43,516 nt of DNA from an uncultured bacterium (GCA_905215855.1 CAJMRT010000011.1:1-43516), one strand, 5' to 3'; shown: positions 9,343 through 16,829, counted from the first letter of the stretch. The notes: a model not told the origin generated them from the letters alone. A program made the numbers and translations.

Positions 9343-9370
9343 TTCCGATTTAAACCAAATCACATTTTTT

Positions 9371-9397
9371 GGACAGTCTTAAAGGCTGTCCTTTTTG
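9371..9397 (+). terminator. Terminator of the PduL-like gene
   Basis: GGACAG/CTGTCC hairpin (9371-9391) followed by TTTTTGTTTTG, 28 nt after the stop codon. It lies just short of the convergent gene ending at 9414. Confidence 0.85.
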
Positions 9398-9413
9398 TTT
9401 TGTTAAAATACTG

Positions 9414-9938
9414 TTAGTTCGGGCAAAAGCTGAGGTGCCTTTTGAGAAGATTTGTCAAATCATTTATTTCATTCACAGAAAGGTCATTAAGACTAACAAG
9501 CAAAAATCCTTTGGAAGGCATAACTATGTAAATGTAGTTTTTATAATATCCCCATGACGAAAAAGTAGCCCATGGATTCATACTGCTAGATAATAATGAT
9601 GATACCTTTATGCCACCTTCAGAAAACACATATTCCCTCACACCCTGTTTTTTCTCCGGAGTTATTTTTGATGACTTTATGTAAAACATTAATTCTTGAA
9701 TTTTTCTTGCAAAGATTGCAAGCCAAACAAATATTGCCGCCAAGGCAAGTGACATATAATTAATTGAGCCGTCATCATTAGCATCAAAGAGAAATGTTTC
9801 TAATAAAATATATATTACTGCAAAACAAGAAACTATTCTTAAACACAATCGCTTTGTTTTGCCGCCCATGCAGTCCAAAAAAATATCCTTTAATATTTCA
9901 TTTTCCTTTTCACCTATATTAATTTTGTATTTAATCAT
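9414..9938 (-). CDS. Small two-helix membrane protein, YcxB-like C-terminus
   Basis: A 174-residue protein with two hydrophobic segments (about 31-50 and 62-80) followed by a soluble domain. The order of charged N-terminus, two helices, then a region ending W-x3-S/F...YIYIVMPSKGFLLV resembles the YcxB-like family found next to membrane proteins in many Firmicutes. The resemblance is by layout and a few residues only. GAAAGGG precedes the ATG. The sequence is AT-richer than the housekeeping genes around it. Function unknown. Confidence 0.6.
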   Translation of the reverse strand: MIKYKINIGEKENEILKDIFLDCMGGKTKRLCLRIVSCFAVIYILLETFLFDANDDGSINYMSLALAAIFVWLAIFARKIQELMFYIKSSKITPEKKQGVREYVFSEGGIKVSSLLSSSMNPWATFSSWGYYKNYIYIVMPSKGFLLVSLNDLSVNEINDLTNLLKRHLSFCPN

Positions 9939-10069
9939 TTTGATTTTACCCTTTCATTTCTTTTTTTAAATCGGAAAATGTTTCGGAAAAAGTTGTTCTG
10001 CAAAGATATTGCAGGTCCGACAGCATATCCACGGTGCATATTTTTATATCAATTTTGCTGTTCATATTA

Positions 10070-10852
10070 TCAAAGTCTGCTCAAAAATGTGTGGAGAAAA
10101 TCGGGGAAAATTTCTCGCCACGATTTTTCATTGTGTGCGTTTTCAAAAAGAATGACCTCGTTCATTCTGTCATACGGATAGAAGCTTTCTTCCAAAAGTT
10201 CGTAGAGCATTTCGGTGCTTTCAAAAATCATCTCTTCAAGCTCGTCACCGTTACCTGTATAGATGTAGAGGTACGGCATATTTTCAACAATTTTTGTTGA
10301 AAGATATTTTGCCCAATCCTCTCTTGTGTAACAGAGAAATGCAGGAGAAAACACACCTGCATAGCCGAATTTTTCGGGGTGTTCAACAGCCGAAAAGAAT
10401 GACATAAGTCCGCCCGATGAGCTTCCGCAGACGGCAACATTCTGTCTGTCGGTACATACGGGGAAGTTATTTTCAACATACGGAATGACGGTATTCATAA
10501 GAAAATTGTCAAAGATTTCGCCCTCGGGTTTGAAATCCTCGCAGAACATTTCAAGGTGCTGAACCTCACCGATTGATTTCGGAGTAAGTTCGCTGTCACG
10601 CCAAGCATTACCGTTGTCGATGCCTACAATTACAGCGTTGCCTACACCGCTTTTCTGCTCGTTTTCAACGGCTTTTACAACCTCCCACGAACCGTGCGGA
10701 GTTGAATTATCGTCAAAAAGATTCTGTCCGTCTGTCATATAGACTACGGGAAGTTTTTCACCGTCGGAATGTGACGGAACATAAATCCAGACGGTTCTGT
10801 CGCCCTTGTCGGGATACGGAAGTTTTATTGTATGTAACTTTGCGTCAGCCAT
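10070..10852 (-). CDS. Putative esterase (alpha/beta hydrolase, enterochelin-esterase-like family)
   Basis: Cytoplasmic alpha/beta-hydrolase of the putative esterase family (Fes/esterase D-like). The nucleophile elbow GSSSG is at 143-147 with Ser145; the C-terminal NAHNEKSW supplies the likely catalytic His near 240. The N-terminal WIYVPSHSD and VVYMTDGQNLFDD segments are typical of this family, whose substrates range from siderophore esters to acetylated or feruloylated sugars. No signal peptide. ATG start with a TAGGTGAT site. No linked substrate-defining genes, so the substrate stays open. Confidence 0.85.
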   Translation of the reverse strand: MADAKLHTIKLPYPDKGDRTVWIYVPSHSDGEKLPVVYMTDGQNLFDDNSTPHGSWEVVKAVENEQKSGVGNAVIVGIDNGNAWRDSELTPKSIGEVQHLEMFCEDFKPEGEIFDNFLMNTVIPYVENNFPVCTDRQNVAVCGSSSGGLMSFFSAVEHPEKFGYAGVFSPAFLCYTREDWAKYLSTKIVENMPYLYIYTGNGDELEEMIFESTEMLYELLEESFYPYDRMNEVILFENAHNEKSWREIFPDFLHTFLSRL

Positions 10853-10884
10853 AAAATCACCTATTTTTTAATTATCTAATAGAT

Positions 10885-10913
10885 ATTAAACCATAAAAAC
10901 GGCTGTGTTGCAA
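10885..10913 (-). promoter_or_regulatory. Promoter of the esterase gene
   Basis: Minus-strand -35 TTGCAA (10908-10913), 17-nt spacer, -10 TTTAAT (10885-10890). The -35 box overlaps one arm of an inverted repeat shared with the divergent gene. Confidence 0.6.
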
Positions 10914-10933
10914 CCTAATTTTTTACGGTTGCA
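10909..10933. promoter_or_regulatory. Inverted repeat between divergent promoters
   Basis: TGCAACC (10909-10915) and GGTTGCA (10927-10933) are exact inverted copies 11 nt apart. Each arm overlaps the -35 box of one of two divergent promoters, so it could be a shared operator. No regulator gene is adjacent. Confidence 0.45.
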
Positions 10934-10957
10934 TAAACACAAAAATTCCCGTAAATA
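10929..10957 (+). promoter_or_regulatory. Promoter of the gene at 10980
   Basis: -35 TTGCAT (10929-10934), 17-nt spacer, -10 TAAATA (10952-10957). It would leave a very short leader containing the GAGGTG ribosome-binding site. Confidence 0.45.
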
Positions 10958-10979
10958 ATATCTACAGAGGTGATTTGTT

Positions 10980-11408
10980 ATGACTAACGATATTGAAATG
11001 CTCAACTGCGTTTTGCAGAATGCCGAAATGGGCTGTCAGGGAATTACGAGCGTAAGGAAAAGTTTGAAGGACAGCAAGGTTGACGGTGTTTTGTGCGAAC
11101 ATCTTATTAAATACGGAAAGCTGTATCATTGTGCAAATAAAATGTTGCAAAATCGTGGCGCAGAGCCACACAGAGTGAGTAATATGACAAAAGCAATGAC
11201 ACGCTATGCCGCACAAAGGGATTTAAAGCGTGACTCGTCATCTTCGCACATTGCCGAAATGATGATAAAAGGCAACACAATGGGAGTGAATAAAATGTCA
11301 CGCAAAATAAGAGATTATAACGGCAATGACCCCCATGTCAGCCTCCTCGCCAAAAGGATGTTAGAAACCGAAGAAGAAAACATAAAAGAAATGTCTGCAT
11401 TTTTGTAA
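10980..11408 (+). CDS. Small all-helical protein, possibly ferritin-like bundle
   Basis: A 142-residue soluble protein that I do not recognise with certainty. It is almost entirely predicted helix, rich in Met, Lys and Glu, with no signal peptide or membrane segment. Residues of the kind EM/E-x2-NI near the ends of the helices (NAEMGCQ, ETEEENIKEM) recall four-helix ferritin-like bundles, but no clear E-x2-H metal site is visible. The ATG follows GAGGTG by 7 nt. It stands alone, closed by the bidirectional terminator at 11427. Confidence 0.7.
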   Translation: MTNDIEMLNCVLQNAEMGCQGITSVRKSLKDSKVDGVLCEHLIKYGKLYHCANKMLQNRGAEPHRVSNMTKAMTRYAAQRDLKRDSSSSHIAEMMIKGNTMGVNKMSRKIRDYNGNDPHVSLLAKRMLETEEENIKEMSAFL

Positions 11409-11426
11409 AATTTTTTCGCATCAAAA

Positions 11427-11459
11427 CAGCCACAAGACAAGCAGTATGTCTTGTGGCTG
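11427..11459. terminator. Bidirectional terminator
   Basis: Perfect 13-bp stem (11427-11439 with 11447-11459, 7-nt loop), flanked by A-rich and T-rich tracts on both sides. It separates the convergent genes ending at 11408 (plus) and 11471 (minus). Confidence 0.85.
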
Positions 11460-11470
11460 TAATTATAATT

Positions 11471-11671
11471 TTAAAATTCTATCCATTCGGTTGCATTTTG
11501 TTCGGGTTTTACAATTGACATCTTTTTTGATTGAACTTCTCCAGGCTCTAAAACATATATGCCGTTTTTATATCCTGTTTTTAATTTATTTAGTGCCTCT
11601 TCTTGGCTGTCCGCCTCAATTTCAAAATTTTGTACCACTACTTCTTCTATCGCAATTACATACTTTTTCAT
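11471..11671 (-). CDS. DpnD/PcfM-like small protein
   Basis: A 66-residue protein with the pattern of the DpnD/PcfM family: an N-terminal strand (KKYVIAIEEVVVQNFEIEA), an acidic helix (DSQEEALNKLKTGYKNG) and a strand around IYVLEPGE. DpnD is the companion of the DpnI endonuclease in pneumococcus; PcfM is plasmid-borne; neither has an established biochemical role that I can state. The second of two adjacent ATGs is chosen because GGGTG lies 5 nt before it. It overlaps the stop of the nuclease-like gene by 1 nt, so the two are translationally coupled. Confidence 0.7.
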   Translation of the reverse strand: MKKYVIAIEEVVVQNFEIEADSQEEALNKLKTGYKNGIYVLEPGEVQSKKMSIVKPEQNATEWIEF

Positions 11672-12378
11672 CATATCACCCTTTTAATTTTACTTTCATT
11701 TGAATACTGTTTCACAAGATCGTCGTAACTAACAAATCCGACCATTTCTCTTATTGGATTATATATTGATGCACCTATTACATCTTCAAACTGTCTTTTT
11801 CTAGCCTTATCGGCAACAATGTAAAACTTTGCTCTGAAATCTTGTAATTCAAAAAATTTATTCAGAGAGTTTTTTATATTCGTGGTATGCTCTACCTCAT
11901 AAAAAGCACAAGGCATTTTTCTTTCGTTAAACCATATTGCATCTACCGTTTTTGCATTTCTTATAATATCATCATAAGTAAACTTGTATATATCATGAAC
12001 GGTAATTATATCGGATAGTTTCTTTTCCAGAAACAACTTATTTTTATCCTGCGGAGGCACATATGTCCCAAGTTTTTTTATATTGCCTATTTCAACTATA
12101 ATGCCTTGAAAATAAGAATGGGTAAATTGACAGACACTTTCGACATTGCTTTTTATAATATTAAATTTCTTATTGACTTCATTTTCATATTCTCTTAATG
12201 CCCACAATCCGGGTTGTATTCTGAAAAACTCATCATTTTCCTGAACAATTCTTCTGATAGATGCCTCAGGTGTTTTTGTTTTCCAGGTTGAAAAATCAAC
12301 AAGCATATTTAATTGCTGTAATGTCGCATAACCGCCGTTTGCTCTCATAGCATCAATAACATAATATTTTTGTTTCAT
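11671..12378 (-). CDS. Winged-helix (HARE-HTH-like) protein with PD-(D/E)XK-like nuclease domain
   Basis: A 235-residue two-domain protein. Residues 1-65 look like a winged helix of the HARE-HTH type: helix, then TLQQL, then a TPEASIRRIVQEN recognition-like helix, then a wing ending FFRIQPGLWAL. Residues about 85-210 carry a restriction-fold pattern: GIIVEIGN, YVPPQDKN, then VDAIWF and FYEVEHTTNI at about 140-170, followed by helix and strand. This D...ExE core resembles PD-(D/E)XK nucleases but with Glu where Lys is usual. Codon use is AT-rich compared with neighbours. No methyltransferase is adjacent. Family assignment is by pattern recognition only. Confidence 0.65.
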   Translation of the reverse strand: MKQKYYVIDAMRANGGYATLQQLNMLVDFSTWKTKTPEASIRRIVQENDEFFRIQPGLWALREYENEVNKKFNIIKSNVESVCQFTHSYFQGIIVEIGNIKKLGTYVPPQDKNKLFLEKKLSDIITVHDIYKFTYDDIIRNAKTVDAIWFNERKMPCAFYEVEHTTNIKNSLNKFFELQDFRAKFYIVADKARKRQFEDVIGASIYNPIREMVGFVSYDDLVKQYSNESKIKRVI

Positions 12379-12394
12379 AGCAATTCACCGTAAT

Positions 12395-12414
12395 ATTTTA
12401 TCTTATGATAAAAT
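12395..12414. promoter_or_regulatory. Inverted repeat over the nuclease operon promoter
   Basis: Perfect 8-bp arms, ATTTTATC (12395-12402) and GATAAAAT (12407-12414), 4 nt apart. The repeat touches the -10 box and covers the expected transcription start, a position typical for a repressor operator. Confidence 0.5.
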
Positions 12415-12441
12415 TATATACTACTGTTACAACAAAAGCAA
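12413..12441 (-). promoter_or_regulatory. Promoter of the nuclease/DpnD-like operon
   Basis: Minus-strand -35 TTGCTT (12436-12441), 17-nt spacer, -10 TATAAT (12413-12418). Confidence 0.65.
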
Positions 12442-12456
12442 TACAAACAATAAAAA

Positions 12457-12492
12457 CACCCGAAAGGAATTTTTTCAAAAACCTTTCGGGTG
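12457..12492 (-). terminator. Terminator of pckA
   Basis: Eleven-base-pair stem (12482-12492 with 12457-12467) followed on the minus strand by TTTTTATTG. The A-rich other flank makes it partly bidirectional. Confidence 0.85.
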
Positions 12493-12550
12493 AAATTTTT
12501 ATTAGATAAAGGTTGCACCAATTATGATGCGTTAAGCACAGTCGGGCAAA

Positions 12551-14155
12551 TTAAGCCTTAGGACCTGCTTCAACGAGAGCCTTACCAGCTTCGTTGCCTT
12601 CGTACTTAGCAAAGTTCTTAACAAAACGGCTTGCAAGATCCTTAGCCTTCTCTTCCCAATCAGCAACATTTGCATATGTGTCACGAGGATCGAGGATGCC
12701 TGAATCAACGCCCGGGAGCTCTGTAGGAACTTCAAAGTTGAAGTGTGGAATTGTCTTTGTAGGAGCCTTTGTGATAGAACCGTCAAGAATAGCGTCGATG
12801 ATACCACGAGTATCCTTAATAGAGATACGCTTGCCTGTGCCGTTCCAACCTGTGTTTACGAGGTATGCCTTAGCACCGCTCATTTCCATCTTCTTAACGA
12901 GCTCTTCAGCATACTTTGTAGGATGAAGCTCGAGGAATGCCTGACCGAAGCAAGCAGAGAATGTTGGAGTTGGCTCTGTGATGCCACGCTCTGTACCTGC
13001 AAGCTTAGCTGTGAAGCCTGAAAGGAAGTAGTACTTTGTCTGCTCAGGTGTGAGGATTGAAACAGGCGGAAGTACGCCGAAAGCATCAGCTGAAAGGAAG
13101 ATTACATTCTTTGCAGCAGGAGCTGAAGAAACAGGACGAACAATGTTGTCGATGTGATCAATCGGATATGATACACGAGTGTTCTCTGTTACAGTCTTGT
13201 CGTTAAAGTCAATCTTGCCTTCCTTGTCAACAGTAACATTTTCAAGAAGAGCGTCTCTTCTGATAGCGTTGTAGATGTCAGGCTCTGACTCTTTGTCAAG
13301 GTTGATAACCTTAGCATAGCAGCCGCCTTCAAAGTTGAATACGCCGTTGTCATCCCAGCCGTGCTCGTCATCACCGATGAGGAGTCTCTTAGGATCTGTT
13401 GAAAGTGTAGTCTTACCTGTACCTGAAAGACCGAAGAAGATAGCTGTGTTCTCGCCGTTCTTGTCTGTGTTAGCTGAGCAGTGCATTGATGCGATGCCCT
13501 TGAGCGGGAGGTAGTAGTTCATCATTGAGAACATACCCTTCTTCATTTCACCGCCGTACCATGTGTTGATGATAACCTGCTCACGGCTTGTGATGTTGAA
13601 TACAACAGCTGTTTCTGAGTTAAGACCGAGTTCCTTGTAGTTTTCAACCTTAGCCTTTGATGCGTTGTAAACAACGAAATCAGGCTCAAAGTTTTCAAGC
13701 TCTTCAGCTGAAGGAGTGATGAACATATTTGTTACAAAGTGAGCCTGCCAAGCAACCTCAACGATGAAACGGATAGCCATACGGGTGTCCTTGTTGGCAC
13801 CGCAGAAAGCATCTACAACATAAAGCTTCTTGTTAGAAAGCTCTTTCTTTGCGATTTCCTTAACTGCCTTCCAAGTTTCCTCAGATGCAGGATGGTTGTC
13901 GTTCTTGTACTCGTCAGAAGTCCACCAAACAGTGTCCTTTGAGTTCTCGTCCATAACGATGAACTTGTCCTTAGGTGAACGACCTGTGTAAACGCCGGTC
14001 TTAACATTAACTGCGCCAAGCTCAGTTTCCTGACCAACTTCATAACCCTCGAGTTCGGGTCTTGTTTCTTCTTTGAAAAGCTCTTCATAAGAAGGATTGT
14101 GAACGATTTCAGTGGTACCTGTAATACCGTACTTTGTTAAATCAATCTTTGCCAT
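12551..14155 (-). CDS. pckA: Phosphoenolpyruvate carboxykinase (ATP)
   Basis: Interconverts oxaloacetate + ATP and PEP + CO2 + ADP. In rumen and gut anaerobes it often runs toward oxaloacetate to feed succinate or aspartate synthesis. The ATP-type motifs are present: GLSGTGKTTLS (kinase motif 1a), LIGDDEHGWDD (motif 2) and NTGWNGTGKRISI. The 534 residues from the ATG at 14155 match the family; a longer in-frame reading to 14242 would run into the leader and has no ribosome-binding site. AAAGG precedes the chosen start. Monocistronic, with its own promoter and terminator. Confidence 0.97.
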   Translation of the reverse strand: MAKIDLTKYGITGTTEIVHNPSYEELFKEETRPELEGYEVGQETELGAVNVKTGVYTGRSPKDKFIVMDENSKDTVWWTSDEYKNDNHPASEETWKAVKEIAKKELSNKKLYVVDAFCGANKDTRMAIRFIVEVAWQAHFVTNMFITPSAEELENFEPDFVVYNASKAKVENYKELGLNSETAVVFNITSREQVIINTWYGGEMKKGMFSMMNYYLPLKGIASMHCSANTDKNGENTAIFFGLSGTGKTTLSTDPKRLLIGDDEHGWDDNGVFNFEGGCYAKVINLDKESEPDIYNAIRRDALLENVTVDKEGKIDFNDKTVTENTRVSYPIDHIDNIVRPVSSAPAAKNVIFLSADAFGVLPPVSILTPEQTKYYFLSGFTAKLAGTERGITEPTPTFSACFGQAFLELHPTKYAEELVKKMEMSGAKAYLVNTGWNGTGKRISIKDTRGIIDAILDGSITKAPTKTIPHFNFEVPTELPGVDSGILDPRDTYANVADWEEKAKDLASRFVKNFAKYEGNEAGKALVEAGPKA

Positions 14156-14257
14156 TTCAGTATCAACCTTTCTATGTTTTCTGAATTCACATAGATAGTG
14201 GAATTGCGACAAATACCCCTTGTCAGCGTTAATATCCAACACCCTATGTTCGTTAAT

Positions 14258-14286
14258 AGTTTATCACAAAAGAATCGGCTCGTCAA
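14258..14286 (-). promoter_or_regulatory. Promoter of pckA
   Basis: Minus-strand -35 TTGACG (14281-14286), 17-nt spacer, -10 TAAACT (14258-14263). It leaves a leader of about 95 nt. The rest of the 306-nt gap between rplL and pckA holds the rplL terminator and AT-rich sequence with nothing else I can name. Confidence 0.7.
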
Positions 14287-14413
14287 GCAAAACAGCAATC
14301 AAAAGCAGTTAAAACAGACATTGTGATTATATTGTCCATACTCATTTATTGTAAGATGAAAAATCAAATTTATGCTAAATCAAAAATGACAAATTTTAAC
14401 AATAAACGCAAAA

Positions 14414-14439
14414 AAGTCCGACAGAAATCTGTCGGACTT
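14414..14439 (-). terminator. Terminator of the ribosomal protein operon
   Basis: Near-perfect palindrome AAGTCCGACAGA / TCTGTCGGACTT followed on the minus strand by TTTTTTGCG, 22 nt after the rplL stop. It ends the rpmG-to-rplL operon before pckA. Confidence 0.88.
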
Positions 14440-14461
14440 AAAATGCAAGCTATAAGTAAAA

Positions 14462-14839
14462 TTACTTAAGTTCTACTTCAGCGCCAGCCTCTTCGAGCTT
14501 AGCCTTCATAGCTTCAGCGTCTTCCTTAGAAACGCCTTCCTTGAGAGCCTTAGGAGCACCGTCAACGAGTGCCTTTGCTTCCTTAAGACCAAGACCTGTT
14601 ATTTCACGAACAGCCTTGATAACAGCAATCTTGTTGCCGCCTGCAGCCTTAAGAACTACATCGAACTCTGTCTGCTCAGCAGCACCAGCGCCACCGTCAG
14701 CAGCAGGACCAGCAACTGCAACTGCAGCAGCAGCTGATACACCAAACTCATCCTCTACAGCGTGAACGAGCTCTGAAAGCTCAAGAACTGTGAGGCCTTT
14801 TAATTCTTCAATAATAGCAGTAATTTTCTCTGATGCCAT
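14462..14839 (-). CDS. rplL: 50S ribosomal protein L7/L12
   Basis: Stalk protein of the large subunit that recruits translational GTPases, bound as dimers to L10. The 125 residues show an N-terminal dimerisation helix pair, an Ala/Gly-rich hinge (about 35-55) and the conserved C-terminal domain with KTEFDVVLK-like and GLGLKEAKALVDGAPK motifs. It follows rplJ by 53 nt with a GGAGGT site. Unusually it is followed by a strong terminator and pckA rather than rpoB. Confidence 0.97.
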   Translation of the reverse strand: MASEKITAIIEELKGLTVLELSELVHAVEDEFGVSAAAAVAVAGPAADGGAGAAEQTEFDVVLKAAGGNKIAVIKAVREITGLGLKEAKALVDGAPKALKEGVSKEDAEAMKAKLEEAGAEVELK

Positions 14840-14892
14840 TGTAATTTACCTCCAATATGATAATTAGTAAAATTTTAATTGATTGCAGCCGA

Positions 14893-15453
14893 TTATTCTG
14901 CTGCGGGAGCTTCTGCCTCTGCAGGAGCCTCTTCTGCTGCCTCAGCAGCACAAGCTTCAACGCCGCCCTTGTCAACGATAGCCTGTACGGCACGCGCAAA
15001 GGATGCGATAGGTGCCTGGAATGCACCAAGAACATTTGCGAGAAGTACTTCTCTTGTCGGGAGCTTTGAAAGGGCAACGATTGTGTCCATATCAATTACA
15101 GCGCCGTCAAGATAAGCTGACTTAACCTTAAAGTTGTCATGATCCTTAGCATAGTTGCAAAGGATTCTTGCAGCAGCAGCGTACTCGCTGTCGCTTGTAG
15201 CAATAGCTGTTGTACCCTCGAGAACAGGCTTAATGTCATCAAGACCTGCTTCCTCGCAAGCACGGGAAAGAAGTGTGTTCTTTACTACAGTGTACTTAAC
15301 ATCGTTCTCACGAAGCTCTTTTCTGAGCTTTGTATCGTCCTCTGTGTTGATACCCTCGTAGCTAACAACTACACCTGTGATTGAGCTTTTAAGTCTTTCT
15401 GAAAGCTCTGCAACGATTGCTTTCTTCTGCTCTAAAACACTTTGACTTGGCAA
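14893..15453 (-). CDS. rplJ: 50S ribosomal protein L10
   Basis: Base of the L7/L12 stalk. The family start sequence (LPSQSVLEQKKAIVAELSERL) is preceded by GGAGGTG and 8 nt, then TTG at 15451-15453, so a TTG start giving 186 residues is preferred. The open frame extends upstream to 15591 but that part lies inside the L10 leader RNA and is not protein-like. The C-terminal tail is Ala/Glu/Pro-rich (AAEEAPAEAEAPAAE), which is an extension of a common type. Expected to be feedback-regulated with rplL by L10(L12) binding the leader. Confidence 0.95.
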   Translation of the reverse strand: MPSQSVLEQKKAIVAELSERLKSSITGVVVSYEGINTEDDTKLRKELRENDVKYTVVKNTLLSRACEEAGLDDIKPVLEGTTAIATSDSEYAAAARILCNYAKDHDNFKVKSAYLDGAVIDMDTIVALSKLPTREVLLANVLGAFQAPIASFARAVQAIVDKGGVEACAAEAAEEAPAEAEAPAAE

Positions 15454-15491
15454 GATAAATTCACCTCCAAAATATTTGTAACGCAGTTCAT

Positions 15492-15525
15492 AAAAAACAG
15501 CCGTCCGTTTTACCGCGGACGGCTG
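15492..15525 (-). terminator. Attenuator hairpin in the L10 leader
   Basis: Perfect 10-bp GC-rich stem (15516-15525 with 15498-15507) followed directly by six U residues on the minus strand, 40 nt before the rplJ start. It is an intrinsic terminator inside the operon, so it most likely acts as a conditional attenuator of rplJL. Confidence 0.8.
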
Positions 15526-15612
15526 CAAAAATACAAAAAGTATAATTTGCATCTTCCTCGGCAGGCAGGAAAAACCTTTACGCTTACGCACCTGCTGTCT
15601 TTAGAACAGCGA
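15492..15612 (-). ncRNA. Ribosomal protein L10 leader
   Basis: Minus-strand leader between rplA and rplJ with the features of the Firmicute L10 leader family: AAAGACAGCAGGTG pairing with CCTGCCGAGGAAG further on, then the terminator hairpin. In this family L10(L12)4 binds the leader and lowers rplJL expression. Assignment is from sequence motifs; a covariance-model match would settle the exact limits. Confidence 0.75.
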
Positions 15613-15648
15613 ATTTATATATTCACACTACCGTGTAAATATCTTTAA

Positions 15649-16344
15649 TTAAGCACCAAACTTTGCAGGGTTGATGCGAACGCTCGGTCCCATTGTTGAA
15701 GTAATGGCAACTGAGCGGATATACTGACCCTTTGAAGCAGCAGGCTTAGCCTTTACGATAGCACCCATGAGAGTGTCAAGGTTTTCACCGAGCTTCTCGG
15801 CACCGAAGCTTGCCTTACCGATTGGGCAGTGAATGATGTTTGTTTTGTCAAGACGGTACTCAATCTTACCTGCCTTAGCTTCTTTAACAGCCTTGGCAAT
15901 GTCAGGAGTTACTGTACCTGCCTTGGGGTTAGGCATAAGACCACGGGGACCGAGGATTCTACCAAGACGACCAACAAGACCCATGCAATCAGGAGTTGTG
16001 ATAAGAACATCAAAGTCCATCCAGTTCTCCTGCTGAATCTTCTGTGTCATATCCTCAGCACCGACAAAGTCAGCACCTGCTTCCTTGGCAAGCTCTTCGT
16101 TAGCGCCCTTACAAATTGCAAGAACTCTAACCTTTTTACCTGTACCGTTAGGAAGAACAACCGCACCTCTAACCTGCTGGTCAGCATGACGGCTGTCAAC
16201 GCCGAGCTTTACATGAAGCTCAACTGTTTCGTCAAACTTAGCAACTGCAGTCTTGATAACTGTATCGAGTGCCTCGTTTGTATCATATAATTTAGTTCTG
16301 TCAACGAGCTTAGCAGCGTCAACATATTTCTTACCGTGTTTCAT
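15649..16344 (-). CDS. rplA: 50S ribosomal protein L1
   Basis: L1 stalk protein that helps eject deacylated tRNA from the E site and represses its own operon by binding the rplK leader. The 231 residues match the family; conserved segments are MKHGKKYVDAAKLVD at the N-terminus, the GTGKKVRVLAI strand and MGPSVRINP near the C-terminus. It follows rplK by 56 nt with a GGAGGAAG site. Confidence 0.97.
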   Translation of the reverse strand: MKHGKKYVDAAKLVDRTKLYDTNEALDTVIKTAVAKFDETVELHVKLGVDSRHADQQVRGAVVLPNGTGKKVRVLAICKGANEELAKEAGADFVGAEDMTQKIQQENWMDFDVLITTPDCMGLVGRLGRILGPRGLMPNPKAGTVTPDIAKAVKEAKAGKIEYRLDKTNIIHCPIGKASFGAEKLGENLDTLMGAIVKAKPAASKGQYIRSVAITSTMGPSVRINPAKFGA

Positions 16345-16400
16345 CAGTCTTCCTCCATTGTTAGGTGGTCAATCGGAATTATCCTCCCACCCGGAAATAA

Positions 16401-16826
16401 TTAGTCAACTACTGTAATACCCATGCTTCTTGCTGTACCGGAAATCATACTGATAGCAGCATCAAGTGAACCTGCGTTGAGGTCAGGCATCTTCTGCTCT
16501 GCGATCTTTGTGATCTGCTCACGAGTGATCTGAGCTACCTTTGTCTTGTTAGGTACGCCTGAACCGCTGTCGATACCGCAAGCCTTCTTAAGAAGAACTG
16601 CAGCAGGCGGAGTCTTTGTAATGAAAGTGAATGAACGGTCTGCATATACAGTAATAACTACCGGAATGATAAGACCGATATCATTCTTTGTACGCTCATT
16701 AAAATCCTTTGTGAACGCAACAATGTTTACACCGTGCTGACCGAGAGCCGGACCAACAGGTGGTGCCGGAGTAGCCTTTCCGGCGGGAATCTGCAGCTTA
16801 ATTAAGCCTACAACCTTCTGAGCCAT
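16401..16826 (-). CDS. rplK: 50S ribosomal protein L11
   Basis: L11 of the GTPase-associated centre, contacting 23S rRNA and needed for the stringent-response sensing of uncharged tRNA. The protein begins MAQKVVGLIKLQIPAGKA at the ATG 16826, preceded by GGAGGTG, and is 141 residues, the normal length. The open frame continues 24 codons upstream but that stretch is leader RNA. The PAPPVGPALGQHGVNI motif is intact. Confidence 0.97.
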   Translation of the reverse strand: MAQKVVGLIKLQIPAGKATPAPPVGPALGQHGVNIVAFTKDFNERTKNDIGLIIPVVITVYADRSFTFITKTPPAAVLLKKACGIDSGSGVPNKTKVAQITREQITKIAEQKMPDLNAGSLDAAISMISGTARSMGITVVD

Positions 16827-16829
16827 TGT

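Noticed and set aside
11471..12378. Toxin-antitoxin reading of the small/large gene pair
   Set aside because: The large protein has nuclease- and DNA-binding-like domains and the small one matches the DpnD/PcfM pattern rather than known antitoxins; the small gene comes second, which is not decisive but less usual.
14156..14242. N-terminal extension of PEP carboxykinase
   Set aside because: It would begin near the transcription start, lacks a ribosome-binding site, and the family starts at MAKIDLTKYGI.
15454..15591. N-terminal extension of ribosomal protein L10
   Set aside because: The stretch is the structured L10 leader including a terminator; the TTG at 15453 has a strong GGAGGTG site.
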